From the NCBI GenBank assembly GCA_050084515.1, contig CM114272.1, positions 53,382,001 through 53,446,000 on the forward strand: 64,000 bases of DNA, read 5' to 3'. Shown here in pieces: positions 20,569 through 32,869 of the stretch (its first letter is position 1; the number at the start of each line of letters is the position of its first letter). Below the pieces are notes generated by a model. The model saw only the letters and a list, made by a program, of their open reading frames with translations, did no database searches and was not told where the DNA came from. This DNA is from Blasia pusilla (lineage: Eukaryota; Marchantiophyta; Marchantiopsida; Blasiales). Both the position numbers and the translations under genes were made by a program.

Positions 20569-20989
20569 CTAGCCCATTCATATGCTTGCAAGGGGGCGTC
20601 GATTTATGTTATTTCAAATTTGACATTCCCTTGATTCCCTTTATTATTTGAATAATTTAGGATTTTATTATTTTCATATTTTTTATGTAAGGCTTTGCAA
20701 AAACAATTTTAACTTGTTTCATTTATTTATAATATATTTTTGAATGATATTGAAAATTCAATCATGTTTTTCCTTGTAGCCAATCATTACGAAGTAAGCT
20801 TAATTGGTATTGTGTCAACTCTCTCACGAAATGCTACATTGAAAATTATGTATTCATACATAAGGAATCTTTTTCAACTTAATTTTGATTTCGAACTTAC
20901 AAAAATGATGTCTTTGACGCCGGTGCATCGCACTAGCATTTTCACTAGTTCAAATAATACATATTACACCATATATATAATATATTAAA
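20569..20989. other. AT-rich stretch with a Helitron-like terminal hairpin
   Basis: No gene. At 20919-20937 the sequence gccggtgcatcgcactagc has a GTGC/GCAC hairpin followed by CTAG, resembling a Helitron 3' end. The base after CTAG is C, not the usual T, so this is weak. Confidence 0.3.
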
Positions 20990-21099
20990 AATCTTTGATT
21001 TTCATATATACATAGATTTTCCCTTCTACATCGGGCATTTTAATAATCTTTGATTTTCATATATACATAGATGTTCCCTTCTACATCGGGCATCTTAAT
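20990..21099. repeat. 55-bp tandem duplication
   Basis: Two units, 20990-21044 and 21045-21099, both starting AATCTTTGATTTTCATATAT, differ at two positions. Confidence 0.9.
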
Positions 21100-21479
21100 A
21101 GTGTGTTCATATACCAATTTATGAACCAACTTACAAAACATTCCAATTTCTTTAGAAGCTTAGATAAAAAAAAAATTACATTCATGACATACAAGCGGAA
21201 ACCATCAAAATCAAAAGGCCATATATTTTAGATTAACCAATGCAATGTCATTGCGTATTTGAAGATTCCATGCCATACCTTTCACTATTCCCAACTCTAT
21301 CTAAAGTCCACTCCTCCTCATAGAGTGGGCCGATCCACTCGATCTCTTGCACCAACAACTCCGGAAAACGGAGTTGAAATCAGAAAAGAGTATGGGATTT
21401 TATGAAAGGGCTTCCTCTCTACGACACGTACGCATTTTAAATCCTTCCCGATTTAATAAGAACTAATAATTAGGAGCTA

Positions 21480-21735
21480 ACAATTAAATTAAGGGGGACT
21501 GGGCGGTTTCACCGGCTAGGCTTTAAGTGAAACCAGGCTAATCCGAGCTAATCATTGCAATAATCCGAACCCAAAACTGCCGCCATGGCAACACTACAGG
21601 AAGTATGCACTGATCCAACCGAACTGTAAATTTTGGAGAACGAAGGCCAAGGCCAGGCTAATCGGAGCTAATCCGTAAGTGTAAGCAGGCTAATCGGAGC
21701 TCATGGGCGCTAATCCGGTTTAGCTCTACCCGACG
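21480..21735. repeat. Dispersed AGGCTAATC(C/G)GAGCTAATC words
   Basis: The word occurs near 21535, 21653 and 21688, with a partial GGGCGCTAATCCGG near 21704. No coding content. It may be a degenerate short repeat or part of an untranslated region. Confidence 0.5.
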
Positions 21736-23935
21736 ACCACGGACTCCTGTCCTCCGGACAAGGTTCGCGAGGGACGGTCGTTCTATGATTCGTCCATCCA
21801 TCTGTCCGTCCATTCACCAGTCCTCCGTTTCGGATATCTCAACATACTCTATCCACACCGTCCACACTCCATTTTCTGCCGAACCGAAATCCCATGCCTC
21901 GCATAACGGAACCTCCTACACTAGGAAGGCCTTCATTGCATGGCCGCGGCTAAATATGGCCTTCGTTCTCGTGCCACTCCCTCCCACAGTCCCCACTCCT
22001 TACGACCTTAACCACTTTCTTCATAATAGACCATCAACATGCAATTCTAGTGGCTGACTTCCTTCATATAATAGACCATCCACAAGTGACTTTTTCTCCA
22101 TAAGCCTCGATAGACGTGTCCACCAGAGGAGGAGAGGTAGCGCAACCGATTCCCATTTGGCAAACGAAAAGGCTCAAGTGAGTACGTGCAGTATGAATCC
22201 TGTAACCAAAAGCTTTAGTACGAGATGTACACCGTGAAACTGGACGGCGGCACGTTCCTCATGTAGAGACTGGAAAGAAAGAGATCTGACACGATCCGCT
22301 GGCGACCTGATTCGGACCTGACTGTTGAGTGAATCCGTCACTTCCTTCTGCCTTGGATGGTGCGTTGTCGCCGAGTTCCATCGCAGCAAGACAGCTAGCT
22401 GATCATGATTATCCTTACGAACTTATGTGTGATTCGGTTCCGGAATCAGTGCTTGTCACTTCCTGACGTGGTTCCCTACCTTCTCGTGATCGTGTGCATT
22501 CGGTTTTAGAATGCGTGACATGGCCTGATTTGGTAATATTTTTTCTCGTGGTCCTGTACCTATCTTGCGGGCTGTACGTAGACAGACAGAGGAGTCACGG
22601 CGAAGGAGAGAGCGATATCAATCCCTAGAGCCAACGAAAAACCTACAGGCGTTTGTAAGTCTATGTGTCTGAAGTGAAATGATTTGGAAAGCGCTCTCTG
22701 AAATATCTATGGCCTGATCGTCAATGCGACCTTCGTTTTCTTAGGTCGACAGCAGCAGGGAGCCATGCTATGGCACGTGATTGTAAAGGAAGACACTCTG
22801 TGGATCCAACAAGCGATTGTGGCAGTCTGGGAGTAGAAAGTAACGCAGGACAGTGCGTTGGCACAGTAGAATCCCGTGGAGAGGTCTGGAATTAGAAGTG
22901 GTACAGTATACGGCAGCAGCAGAGGCAGTGACGGAAATCAGAGTGCGACAGGAAGCGATTAAGTGATCATTATCAAATCGAATGGAGTACTCAACGTGTG
23001 GAGCTATCCAAGATTACAGTCTCTGTTGTGAATCGTGAAATAAAAGTTTTTTTTTTTCTGAAGGTTTTGAGGGACGAGCTCTGATAAGGTGTGAAGCAGT
23101 TAGTTTATACGGTAGTGTTGTTTTTCTTCGAGAGGAATAGCTCTCTGAGTACGTGAATAATATTTCTAACTGCGATAGCTTATGTGATTCAAACTTTATT
23201 GCAGTGCAAAAACTCACGTCGTCCCGCTATCTACTGACAATTAAATCTCCACTTGCCATCACAATTCAAAGAGAGACAATCATGTATATAACAGCATACT
23301 CTGTGCGTCTCTGACTCCGCTTCACTTATCGACTTCTTTTTGTTTCCTTGGTGGAGGTGAGGTGTGAAGACAACAGCTCGAGAGTCCATATCCCTTGGGA
23401 AACCATTGCAGGCAGATGAAACAGAGATCGGCGGCGGGTTGAGCCATTGGTCTAAATTCTCCATCATCAAGTTGATCAAGTGCCATTGACTCCCAGGTAA
23501 ATAGGATGCAATCTGAATTTGTCTGTAATCTTAAATCGGGAAGCAAACAGTACCTTTGTTTTATCGGAGTTGGTTCAGATTTTCAACTTCATGTAGTTTG
23601 TTGGTGTATGTTCGGAGACCTTATGGTATCTGCGGCGTGAATTGAGTCTCATCTGCGTGCTTATCACACATTCAGCAAGCGGTGGTGCATCGCTGCGCAG
23701 TCTTGAGTATTTTTTCCAATAGAGGGTGGGGGCCATCCCCCTGCTTCATCCATAGCGATGTGACTATACCTGACTTGCCTTACTTGGTGGCTACCTCCTT
23801 CTGCTTGATGGTTGTTTGGTGTAATTCAGCCACTCATAAATGATCTCTATTGTTTCTTATAGTGTTCTAGGTATGGTGGTAGAAGCTCTTCTGACAAAGG
23901 AGCAAACTATCTTAGTTGGATTGTTCTGTAATCTT
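21736..23935. other. Balanced-composition region without a recognised gene
   Basis: Short frames on both strands look like ordinary coding sequence in residue use but match no family. The best is on the minus strand about 23480-23322, starting with ATG and containing a Cys-bearing CFICLQWFPKGYGL. It could be a single exon or chance. No terminal repeats seen. Confidence 0.3.
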
Positions 23936-25215
23936 GAAGGCGTCATCATGGAGTTTGTGGTCGTCACTTATTCGGAACCCACTCACTCGGCAGATCCCTT
24001 TCTTGGGTCAGCCTTACCAATTTTTCCAGTTCTAAGTGCCCCATCCTTGCCAGGCACCTGCTTTTCATGATTGAAGGCTGGTTGTATGTGTTTGGGTGCT
24101 ACTATAGGGGATTAAAACTGTTAGTAGATTTTCTTTAGTGCATAACATGAATCTGAGATTGCATGAACTTGAAGCCGTTGAGTTATGAAGATCAGTGATT
24201 TTTGAAGGATTATGAGATCTTCATGAAAAACACTGAAAAACTTATGAAGATCTTCATACTCCTTCAAAAATCACTGATTTTGGTCTCCAGAGGCTTGATA
24301 TGGTCGAAACTCACTTCACACTGCAAAGACAATTAGCTATGAGAGATGCACAAGTCAGTTTATATTCCTTATAGGAACAGAAGTTTTTCAGAGTGTGGTT
24401 TCATCTTGAAGGTTTCGTCACTACATTCTAGGTCACCTTTCCTTAACAAATTCACTTCGAAGCTCCCCTCCTAGGATCAACCTGATCTAACTTTTTAATT
24501 CTGAACATGCCACTATGGCCGCACACCTGCTTTGCACAGCTAAATTTTGGTTGGAGGTGCTTAGGTACTACTCTAGTTGATTATGGTTTCAAGTACTATC
24601 AGGGTACCTTTGGTGCATGACACAAATCTGAGATCGGTGGATAGACTTGAAGCTTGAGTATTTAAGTCTTCGCTCTGATGCAAAACCTGCACATTTTGTA
24701 TTTGCTGGAGACTTCAAATGGTAGGAACTCAGTAACCACTCTCTGCCACAAAGGCTTCTCACCATTGCACAAGTCACTGTATATTCCTTGAAGCAACTTA
24801 AGTTATTGGGTGTGTGGTTTAATGTTTCCTTCTTGGACTCAAGGTCACCTTTCCTGGACCCACTCATGTAGCAGCTCCCATCGTAGGATTTTCCTGACCG
24901 TTTTTTTTTTGTTCTGAACATGCCATCATTGTTGTACTGAGCCCTTGAGGGCCGAAGATTTGGTGGAGGCTTTTACTTGCCACTCCAGTAAGTAGGCTTT
25001 CAGACTACTATGAGATATTCTGCAGTGCATAGCATAAATATGAGACTACTTGGCAAAGTAAAACCCTTTGAGTCATGCACACACCTTGCAGATAACCACG
25101 TGGAGGAGAATTGAAATGATTGTTATTCTGAGAACACCCTCCACTGGCTTTCAAATTACTACGAGAATGCATGGCATGAATCTGAGACTGCTCAGTAAAG
25201 TTAAACTCCTCGAGT
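23936..25215. repeat. Degenerate tandem array, unit about 420-465 bp, three to four copies
   Basis: The marker (ATGA/ACAA)ATCTGAGA(T/C) recurs near 24150, 24614, 25036 and 25179. AGGTCACCTTTCC recurs at about 24430 and 24841, TTCTGAACATGCCA at 24501 and 24913, and TATTCCTT at 24362 and 24781. Spacing of about 420 bases is consistent between markers, with a shorter last copy. No open frame spans the units. Confidence 0.7.
24191..24278. repeat. 88-bp hairpin
   Basis: Arms 24191-24228 and 24241-24278 are almost perfectly complementary (ATCAGTGATTTTTGAAGGA at the base of each) with a loop of about 12 bases. Could be a tiny foldback element or a small-RNA precursor. Confidence 0.9.
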
Positions 25216-25530
25216 CATTTACTTGCAAATACCCTACATTGAACAGACTCTTAACAATTGACATAATTTTACTTCAGGGGACTCTCCACTGCAAAGACAG
25301 CTTCGACTGGAAATGTGTACAACTTACTGAACACTCTACACTGCAGTGCAGACAGCTAGCAACCAGCGATACTCAAGTCTGTATTCCTTATGGTACCATC
25401 AGTGCTAGGGTATGAAGTATGACCTGATGCAACTAGCGCACCACTCCATTACATGCAAGCTTTTGGAGAGCAATGCTGGTTTCTACAGAAATGCTCCCAC
25501 TCCAAGATAAGTGCAGTCCCCAAAATGTAG

Positions 25531-25635
25531 GCATCATCCTGGAAAAGGATGATGCCCACAAAACTTATACCCTCATTTATGGAAAGATTGTCCAGGATGG
25601 ATAATCTTTCCATAAGTAAGGACATAAGTTTTGTG
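25531..25635. repeat. Two adjacent hairpins
   Basis: 25531-25555 is a 10-bp perfect stem (GCATCATCCT / AGGATGATGC) with a five-base loop. 25557-25635 has ~37-base arms (CACAAAACTTAT at the base) with a very small loop and few mismatches. Confidence 0.88.
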
Positions 25636-26065
25636 ATTTACAATTTTCACCTTCTATTGCAGGGTACTCATCAAAATCCTCCTCTCCCACGTTGCAATCC
25701 GATGTGGATACGTTACCAAGTTCACCCGTTCATTTTAATTGGAGCATTTCCCATGAAGCAATGTCTCCGTCGGAGCATGATCAAGTCATTAATATGTAGG
25801 CAGAAGGACTAGTGGGGGAATGCGTACCGACATGCATGCAGCGTCACCGCAGTCTGTCCAAGATTTTCGATGATATCATTGCTAGAATGTGGTACTCTTT
25901 GCGAATGCATGTGCAGACAAGCCCTTTACCTGAACTATCGAAAGTTGCTAGCAACGTAAGAACCCAGGATTAGAAATACTGATCTTCGAGTGGCGCGTTT
26001 GTTGAGGCCATGGGCGCCTAGTTATGAGCGAGCTAAATTTAAGTCGGCGCTTAGCAATAGATTTT

Positions 26066-26095
26066 CCTGGGATTGGAGGTCACTCCAATCCCAGG
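26066..26095. repeat. Perfect 12-bp stem hairpin
   Basis: CCTGGGATTGGA and TCCAATCCCAGG separated by six bases. Could be a foldback or terminator-like structure; function unknown. Confidence 0.85.
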
Positions 26096-26299
26096 AATTT
26101 TCCGTATTACTATTACATCTGATTTTGTGTGATCCTCCTTACAGATTATGCTGCTCGAGTGGCTTTCATATGTTGTTTTTGGAAAAAGAATTTACTAGTT
26201 GCAGATTGTTTTCTACGTGCCCTAATCTCAACCAAGGTACTATTGTTGTCAAGGCTGAAGCCATAAGTAGGTCATATCAATGAGCCGAGCATGGAGTCA

Positions 26300-27395
26300 A
26301 GTTTTAGGGTCAAAATCAATGAAGTTTCCAACAGTTACCACAACTGAAACGAAAATATTTGAAGACAGCAGTTGTCAATCATGAGATTTGAACATGAACA
26401 CAACAACTGTCACATCCGCATTTGAATGGAAGAGCTTTGGACGCTAGTATGGAGCGATTAACTTTTTCTTTTTTTTCTTAACGGAAGTCATATACATAAG
26501 TCGAACCTCGTGAAAGGTGAAGAAAATGTAAATCATCACTGGAAATTATCCACTTATAGTCCACTTTTGGGAAAAACTACCAGAAAAGAAACTGGCTATT
26601 CTTAAGTTCCGTTGTACTTGAACTTTCCCCATCCCAGCAAACATATTTGTCACCTATGCCGCACCATCCACATGCCAACCATCCTCGTCCGAAAAAGTGC
26701 AGGGAGACACAACCATAGCAACGTGCCAAAGCTACATTAACCTCCGACTGCACGCACTCCAGCGAGGAATCAGCGTTAATTAATCCTCTTAATGGCGGTG
26801 GGAAAGATGATTCCCATCAGTGCTCGGCAAGGATTTTGACGCATACCGGTACTTTTCCGAGAGAAAGATCAAGGTAATCGGCAATTTCACTATGGTAGCC
26901 GGTTTTTATTTCATTTAACAAAGAAAACCTACTTTTCATGTCGGAATATTTCCTAAAGTTTCAGACTTGAATCGGAAATCACTCATTCTCAACCGGCTGC
27001 TTTTACAAAGAGTGCCGGTTCTTCCCGAGCATTGATTCCCATCCACATAATTCTAAAATTTAAAATAAATCTTTTTGAAAGAAACGCCTAATATTGAATT
27101 ATATTTTTTTTCTCCAATAGTAATTGTTTTTAACCTTACACGAACCTAGCTCTCTATGCGCTACTCCGAAGACAGTACTTCATTTCCCCACTAGTGCGTG
27201 ATTTGTCGTAATGGTTAATTGGTAAGGATTACAGCAAGGGATACCCAGGCGTACTTAGTATTACTTACCAGTGCATGCTTACTATCACTTACCCAGGCGT
27301 ACTTACAAGGATATCATATTGTTAAGACTGTTAGGCCTTTTCCTTTCCATCCCTCTCTGCCGCAAGTTTCTCGTTGAGCACCTGTTGTAATCACG
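26300..27395. other. No recognised gene; two small repeats
   Basis: ACCCAGGCGTACTTA occurs near 27243 and 27292. The stretch about 26945-27050 resembles 30500-30590 (both carry gaaat(c/t)ctca.attct, ccggtt and ttgatt words in the same order), so it belongs to an old dispersed repeat. Confidence 0.4.
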
Positions 27396-27905
27396 GATCC
27401 TATGTGGGAGGCGATGCGAGCTCAAGTGGTGGCACAAGGGAGATTGTTATAAGGAGTGGTGGTCGTAAAGAAGACCCAGATTTATAGTTGACTTCACACA
27501 TCGATTTTTCCCCCTAGCCATTGAGATGTACGGGGCTATGGGGAAGAGGTTTGACTCGTTCCTTACGAATTGCGCCCATCATCTCCAATCGAGAAATGGG
27601 TTGTCCTTAGCCAGTGCAATTCTTTATTGTAGCCAACGGGTTTCCATAGCTTTGCAACGTGCCCACGCAAATGGGCTTGTGCAACGGGCTTAGGCGGTTG
27701 GAGACGCCAATGCTAGAGGCCCACTTAGTAGTAGCCATAGTTCTCTAGGTGTTGCTGATATTGTCTCTGTTGTTGTTGGTGAGTTGGGTCATTAGGGGCC
27801 TCCCCTTCTATCTCTTCACGGCCGGTTTTGGCCCGCGGGTTTTTGGCTCTCTATGCCCCCCTCTTTTGTATCATGATGGATTTTCCATCAAATTTTCTAT
27901 TAAAG
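27396..27905 (+). mobile_element. 5'-truncated non-LTR retrotransposon copy A
   Basis: Translation of about 27420-27690 gives FFPLAIEMYGAMGKRF, then SRNGLSLASAILYC and QRVSIALQRAHANG, the C-terminal endonuclease-side end of the same protein found on the minus strand at 58690-61700. It continues into a shared 3' tail with CCCCTCTTTTGTAT. Only the 3' end of the element is present, which is the normal outcome of incomplete target-primed reverse transcription. Its coding part is better preserved here than in the long copy. Confidence 0.8.
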
Positions 27906-28495
27906 TTTATATCTTAGCTCAATGACCAATGAAAATTATAAGATTTGTCCATAAACATTTGTTCATCAAGCTTTTTCTTTTAATCTTATCCCATATTAAG
28001 GAGCAGAAAATAAGAATGAGTAAGGTTTTAAATTTTAAGTTTTTAAATTTTAATTAACCCAAATTCAAACATCTTTCTCAATTTTTGAGAGTTCTTTCAT
28101 TTTTATCATTTTTTCTTATTTGAAAATTTAAATTTCACTTTCAAGGTTCATGTCAACGAAATTATGATAAAAAATAATTTAAACTTTAGTTTTGGGGAAA
28201 AAGAATTTTTCCTTTTGGGAAAAAATGAAAAGGATAATAGGACACTGATGGGACAAGAATTATTCTTCCAAATAGTGGAAGATATATTATTTCTATATTA
28301 TTTTAAATTTTCAAGTTAGATGGGGAGAAAATTTTAATCCCTCTTTACGACCCTTGCTACAAGTCGATTCCAAGTGCAGAATTTACATAATGTAAGTTAT
28401 TCTGCAGCTCTCCAACCCTCAGATGCGCATAGAGATGTGATCTTCATAAAAGCTTGTGGACTCACTCTAGTTATTATGCCAATTGTAGCTGCGAA
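27906..28495. other. AT-rich, no recognised feature
   Basis: Long A and T runs, no coding frame of note. Confidence 0.5.
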
Positions 28496-29039
28496 TCCAA
28501 CCCCTACTATATAGAGAAGGCCTCCAACCCCTACTATACAGAAAAGGCCCATTTCCACGCACTCTGTGAATGTGCATGGGCCTTTGTTTACCGTTGGAAT
28601 AGGTTGTTGAGAGGGCGAATCCACAAATGGATTTTTCTCATTAATTTTTCCGTCCACTCTTGTTTCTTCTCATTCTAGTTTCTTCTCTCGTGGTCGTGTT
28701 ATTTCACCATGTTAATGTTCTCCATCCCGTGTTATTCTCTTTCTTCTCTCTTGGCCGCTATACTCCATGCCATGTTATTGCCTCCAAACGTTTCTCCGTT
28801 TATCTTGAATTTTGATTTTAAAAAATCCAAAACAAAACCATGGCCGAAAAAAATCACTGAAATAAACGATTTTTGTTGCTTGGATTGGAAAAGGGATGAC
28901 TTATTTTTTCCACCATTAATAAAATAAATTTTATGAAAATTTATGTTGAACCAAGTAAGATGTATTATAAGAAAAAACATATTTTTTATTTTTATTAAAT
29001 TTCATTCATAATATGTCCACTAATTTCACACCGGTGCAA
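28496..29039 (+). mobile_element. Possible non-autonomous Helitron
   Basis: Left edge has the words TCCAACCCCTACTATA (twice, near 28496 and 28527), similar to the TC...CTACTA starts of plant Helitrons. Right edge ACCGGTGCAAGGCACTAG|T has a GTGC/GCAC hairpin and terminal CTAG before a T, as expected for a Helitron end. The interior 28680-28820 resembles 54850-54990 at the start of Helitron 2 (CTTCTCTCGTG.C and TTGAATTTTG words in order). No long protein. Ends are judged by eye only. Confidence 0.45.
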
Positions 29040-29890
29040 GGCACTAGTGTTCAAAACTAACTTTCCTTCCCGCCTCAGCGACCGGGAAAGTGCAACGCGC
29101 GGGGAGGTAGGGAGGGACGGAGGAAGCAATGTGCGGGAGAACGGGGTTACGTGGACTCAAAGAATTTCCGTTTTTCTTTTCGAATCGCCAACGAAAAGAA
29201 GTGGAATTATGTGTATTTTGTGCCAAATAGCCAGCTGGAACCGAGAAAACTTCAATAATTACCCTCTGCCGATATCAAAGTACCGGTTCCGGGACAAGAA
29301 CTCCTCGGACGTAGGTAGGGAGGGACCTATTCCTTTATTCCGTGAGAGACCAGAGATCGTGCGCATCTGTGTCCCCCCTGCCCCCGTCCCCAGGCCCTCT
29401 ATTGTAGTAGAGACGAGCGATGTCTCAACCACCCCATGGAATGAAACAGCGCAGAGGCGCCGCTCTGCAGAATTGTGCGACCTCGCAATTGCGCTGCGCT
29501 GCGCTGTGATGTGCTGTGCTGTGTGCGCTGCGGTGGCGTCGTGAATATTCATTCCAGTGTTCGTGGCCGGATTCCTCGCTATAGCAACGCTCCATCGTTG
29601 TTGCGCGACGCCTGTCGGTCGTCGTCACAGTCTTCATGCGCTGCACGCCTGTCGTGTGCAGCTGACATAGCCTCGAGAACGCACTGCCCAATTTCGTCTC
29701 GAGAACGCACTGCCCAATTTCGTTTGCTTCTGACAGAATGCAAAACGCATAATGGCTGCGCGGCATCCCCAGGAGAGATCGTGTGCACGTGAACATGTGG
29801 TGGCAGAAGAATTCCGCAACCGAACGGAATGACAGTTCGTTGTACCGCGCTCTCGTGAAATTCTCGTTCCAAATAATTTCATCCAATTAT
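29040..29890. other. CpG-richer patch, no recognised gene
   Basis: CpG and GC content are visibly higher than in the AT-rich flanks. The 165-codon plus frame at 29047-29544 and overlapping minus frames are low in conserved features and probably reflect composition. A 26-bp tandem repeat (CTCGAGAACGCACTGCCCAA) lies at 29672-29723. Confidence 0.4.
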
Positions 29891-32869
29891 AAGGGAGACG
29901 GAGGGGGAGGAAGAGTTTTCTTCTGTCCCACTCTTTTTCTTCTTATATTAGAGTTGGGACTCCTTTGCTTCATGTTGGATAACATCTTTTCATTTGGGTT
30001 TTATTCCCACAGGACGAGTTCCCAACAATCCATTAACTTGACCTTTCGCTTTAGAAACAAAGTAGGGTTTAAGTCTATTTTGTTCCTTGTCGATGGGTTA
30101 GTTATATAAAAAACAAAAGTCTAAAGGTTTTTTTTTTTGTCTCCACTTCTTGATTTATCGGTTTTTCCTTTCCCTGTTTAATAATGGTGATGCTATTTCC
30201 CAGGGGTTTCCTTTTCTCCAGCCGGTAGATTGTGACCTAGGAATCCCCTCCCCTCTGTTATGGCGTTTTTTCTTCCCGGTGACCAGTTCGCAACAATCCA
30301 TTATTGGATTCCATCACGGCAGAGTGGATTGGGTGTCCGAGTGGTTGAATTCTGAGCAGGGTCCGGGGAGTTTTTTCGTGACAACCGGTAAATTTCCGGT
30401 CTCTACAAACCCGAGCGGCAATTTCCGAAGTTTTCCTCATTCCAGCCGGCTAAACATATACGAATACAAAGGACACCCTCCCTGAACCTTCGGTTTTTGG
30501 CCGGTAAGTGACGACCTGAATTGGAAATTCTCAGATTCTCCCGGCCAGCTCAACACATAACCCCGGTTCTCCCCGGACATTGATTTTGAGGTATTAGGAG
30601 GAAACATGCGTGTCCGCAAGCATTTCATTTAATAGGCACTTGTGCTGGTTAAGTCTTTTCCTCGATTTTTCTATGACCAAACTATGTGCTTGTAGTTGAT
30701 ACATGTTTGCTAACCCTACTCATATTACAAATAAAAGACCAAATTGAAAGTAGTATGATCCCTCCCATCTATATTATAATGGGAGATCCCATATGTATAA
30801 CTAGTGTGGGGCCTTGAGCATGTAGACTAAGAATGGGAGGGAGGTGGATGGAAGGTATGTTCAAAGCCAATCGATTATAGAAGAGGCCGGAAGTTGTAGA
30901 TGTAGAATGGATGAGAGATACTGGTTTATGTGCGATGAAGGTGTGTGGAAACCTATTGAGGAAAAAATTACATTCGATCTTAAGGCCAGACGAGTAGGAT
31001 TCACACAAACCGCGTCAGGATGTCGCTGCATTGGCACGATTGCAATAGAGAGTGGCAATACACACCACACCACAAACTCAAAACAACCAAAAACTCACGC
31101 AAGTGATATGAAGGCAAGGACCACACACACATTGAAATGTAGTCCGTCGACTCATATGTAAAGGTGAAGAAGACGCCACGTCACATTCTAGGACAAGTGG
31201 ACATATGCAACAGCCAGATATTCTATTGGGAAGATAGTGCGGGCAGAGGCAAGAATTTTCTTAATTAATTTATAATATAACGGATGATTTTATTTATTTA
31301 TTTATATATATATATGGTGTTCAAAATGAGGAGGAAATTGATAAAGAGGATGTTCCTAAGGACTCTCAATGAATTTTGACGAGGGATAACGAAAAACTCA
31401 AAAGTGTCCTCACATACCCTAATTACTTTCTTGATATCAAAGAATCAATGTCCTTTGAGGAATATATGGGTTAATAGGTGTGTGCATACGTGATCTCGTT
31501 ATTGCATCCGATAGGCACCTTCACATCTAGATTTCAAATGCTTTTGTTCCCAGTTCCTTCGGAGGAGATTTGGTTTTTGAGTGAAGGCGTGGAAATTTTA
31601 TATATATATATAGTAAAATAATTATCAAGAATTATCAAGAATTATCAAAATACCACCCCTTTCAAAGGACATGAAATTATGAGATTATTTCAAATTTTGG
31701 AGGAAAATGAATTCTTTCAATATGAACTTCATTTTGGAGGTAAGGCCATCAACACACCCCCTTTTTTCTTCTTGTGTTTTCTGTATTAATTCCAATAGTT
31801 CCAAACCTATATCTTGTATATGTATCACGGTGAAGGATACCACATCCCAAGACTTATGCTATATATCATATCATCTACATTATCAACTTATTAAATAGAC
31901 CATGCAAATACCCCAAAAAAATCATTCTAAAAATTTCCAAGAAATCATTTAAAAAATTCAAATTGGTGAATCTATATATATAGTCTTAAATTTCATAACA
32001 AAAGTTGATTAATTTAATTTCATAATTTTAAAAAAATATCATGATGTTCATAAGTATGTCCTAAACCGTATAACTCATAATAACATCATGGAATTTTTCG
32101 CTTTCTTTTTGCAATATATTTGGCTCAATTTTTTTAAATAAAATTGAAATAGGTGAAATAAGCCTTACATCCATATCCTTTCATTATCAACGTCTATGAA
32201 ACCGCAATGCTCTGAAACCCTTCCCGCTCGAACTTGGAATCGCAACGTACGAATTCCAAAGTACATCACAGAGGTGAGACCAATTGGACCCCAACTTTTA
32301 CTCACTATAATTATACATGATTTGACGTATCTGAGGTGTGCAAGCCCAAGTTTTTGTGATCCTACTCCTCTTGAATGTCAATCTCTGATATCGCAAAAGC
32401 GAATGTTCAGTAGGTCACGCTCTCCTTACTAATATGTACCCAAACTTACTTATGTTAGCGAGTGTTTGGATCAACTAGCCACACATCTCCCCAATTTCTC
32501 AACTTGGGCTATCCAATAAGCTCAACAGTTCCTAACCCCTCACTTCCAACATGGGCAAGTCTTTCTAGACTTGGGACAGACTTCCTAGATAGTCCAGGCA
32601 CCTAAAACAATGTTATGACCTGAAACTCTATGAAACCCTCAAACACTAGTGAAGTTCCAAATCCTCTTTGGCAACCAGCTCTATGGGCCTTGAACTCCTC
32701 CGAAGTCTTCCTTCGCCTTTGGTCTTGGTTTACTAGGTCACAACCCTCATCATTTGAAACGCCTAACCTTGCTCGTGTCTCACATCTCATGTCTCATCCT
32801 GTGGACTTCTTTGATGCACTTCCATCCTAGTGTGAGCCTTCTAGAGTTATGGCCCTCATTTGGCTATGA
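29891..32869. other. No recognised gene
   Basis: Mixed AT-rich DNA. Two similar words (gagttcccaacaatccatta near 30012 and cagttcgcaacaatccatta near 30283) and the 30500-30590 block similar to 26945-27050 indicate dispersed repeats. Short frames at 30844-31161 and 32196-32432 match nothing I know. Confidence 0.4.

Noticed and set aside
23936-25215. CRISPR-like array
   Set aside because: Units are hundreds of bases long and degenerate, without short identical repeats and unique spacers, and the DNA is eukaryotic.
29047-29544. 165-codon plus frame, a candidate host gene
   Set aside because: High GC reduces stops in all frames, the opposite strand is equally open, and no domain is visible.
30318-30410. 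tRNA-like start (GTCCGAGTGGTTGAA)
   Set aside because: It resembles a Leu/Ser A box, but no B box, anticodon stem or acceptor pairing follows.
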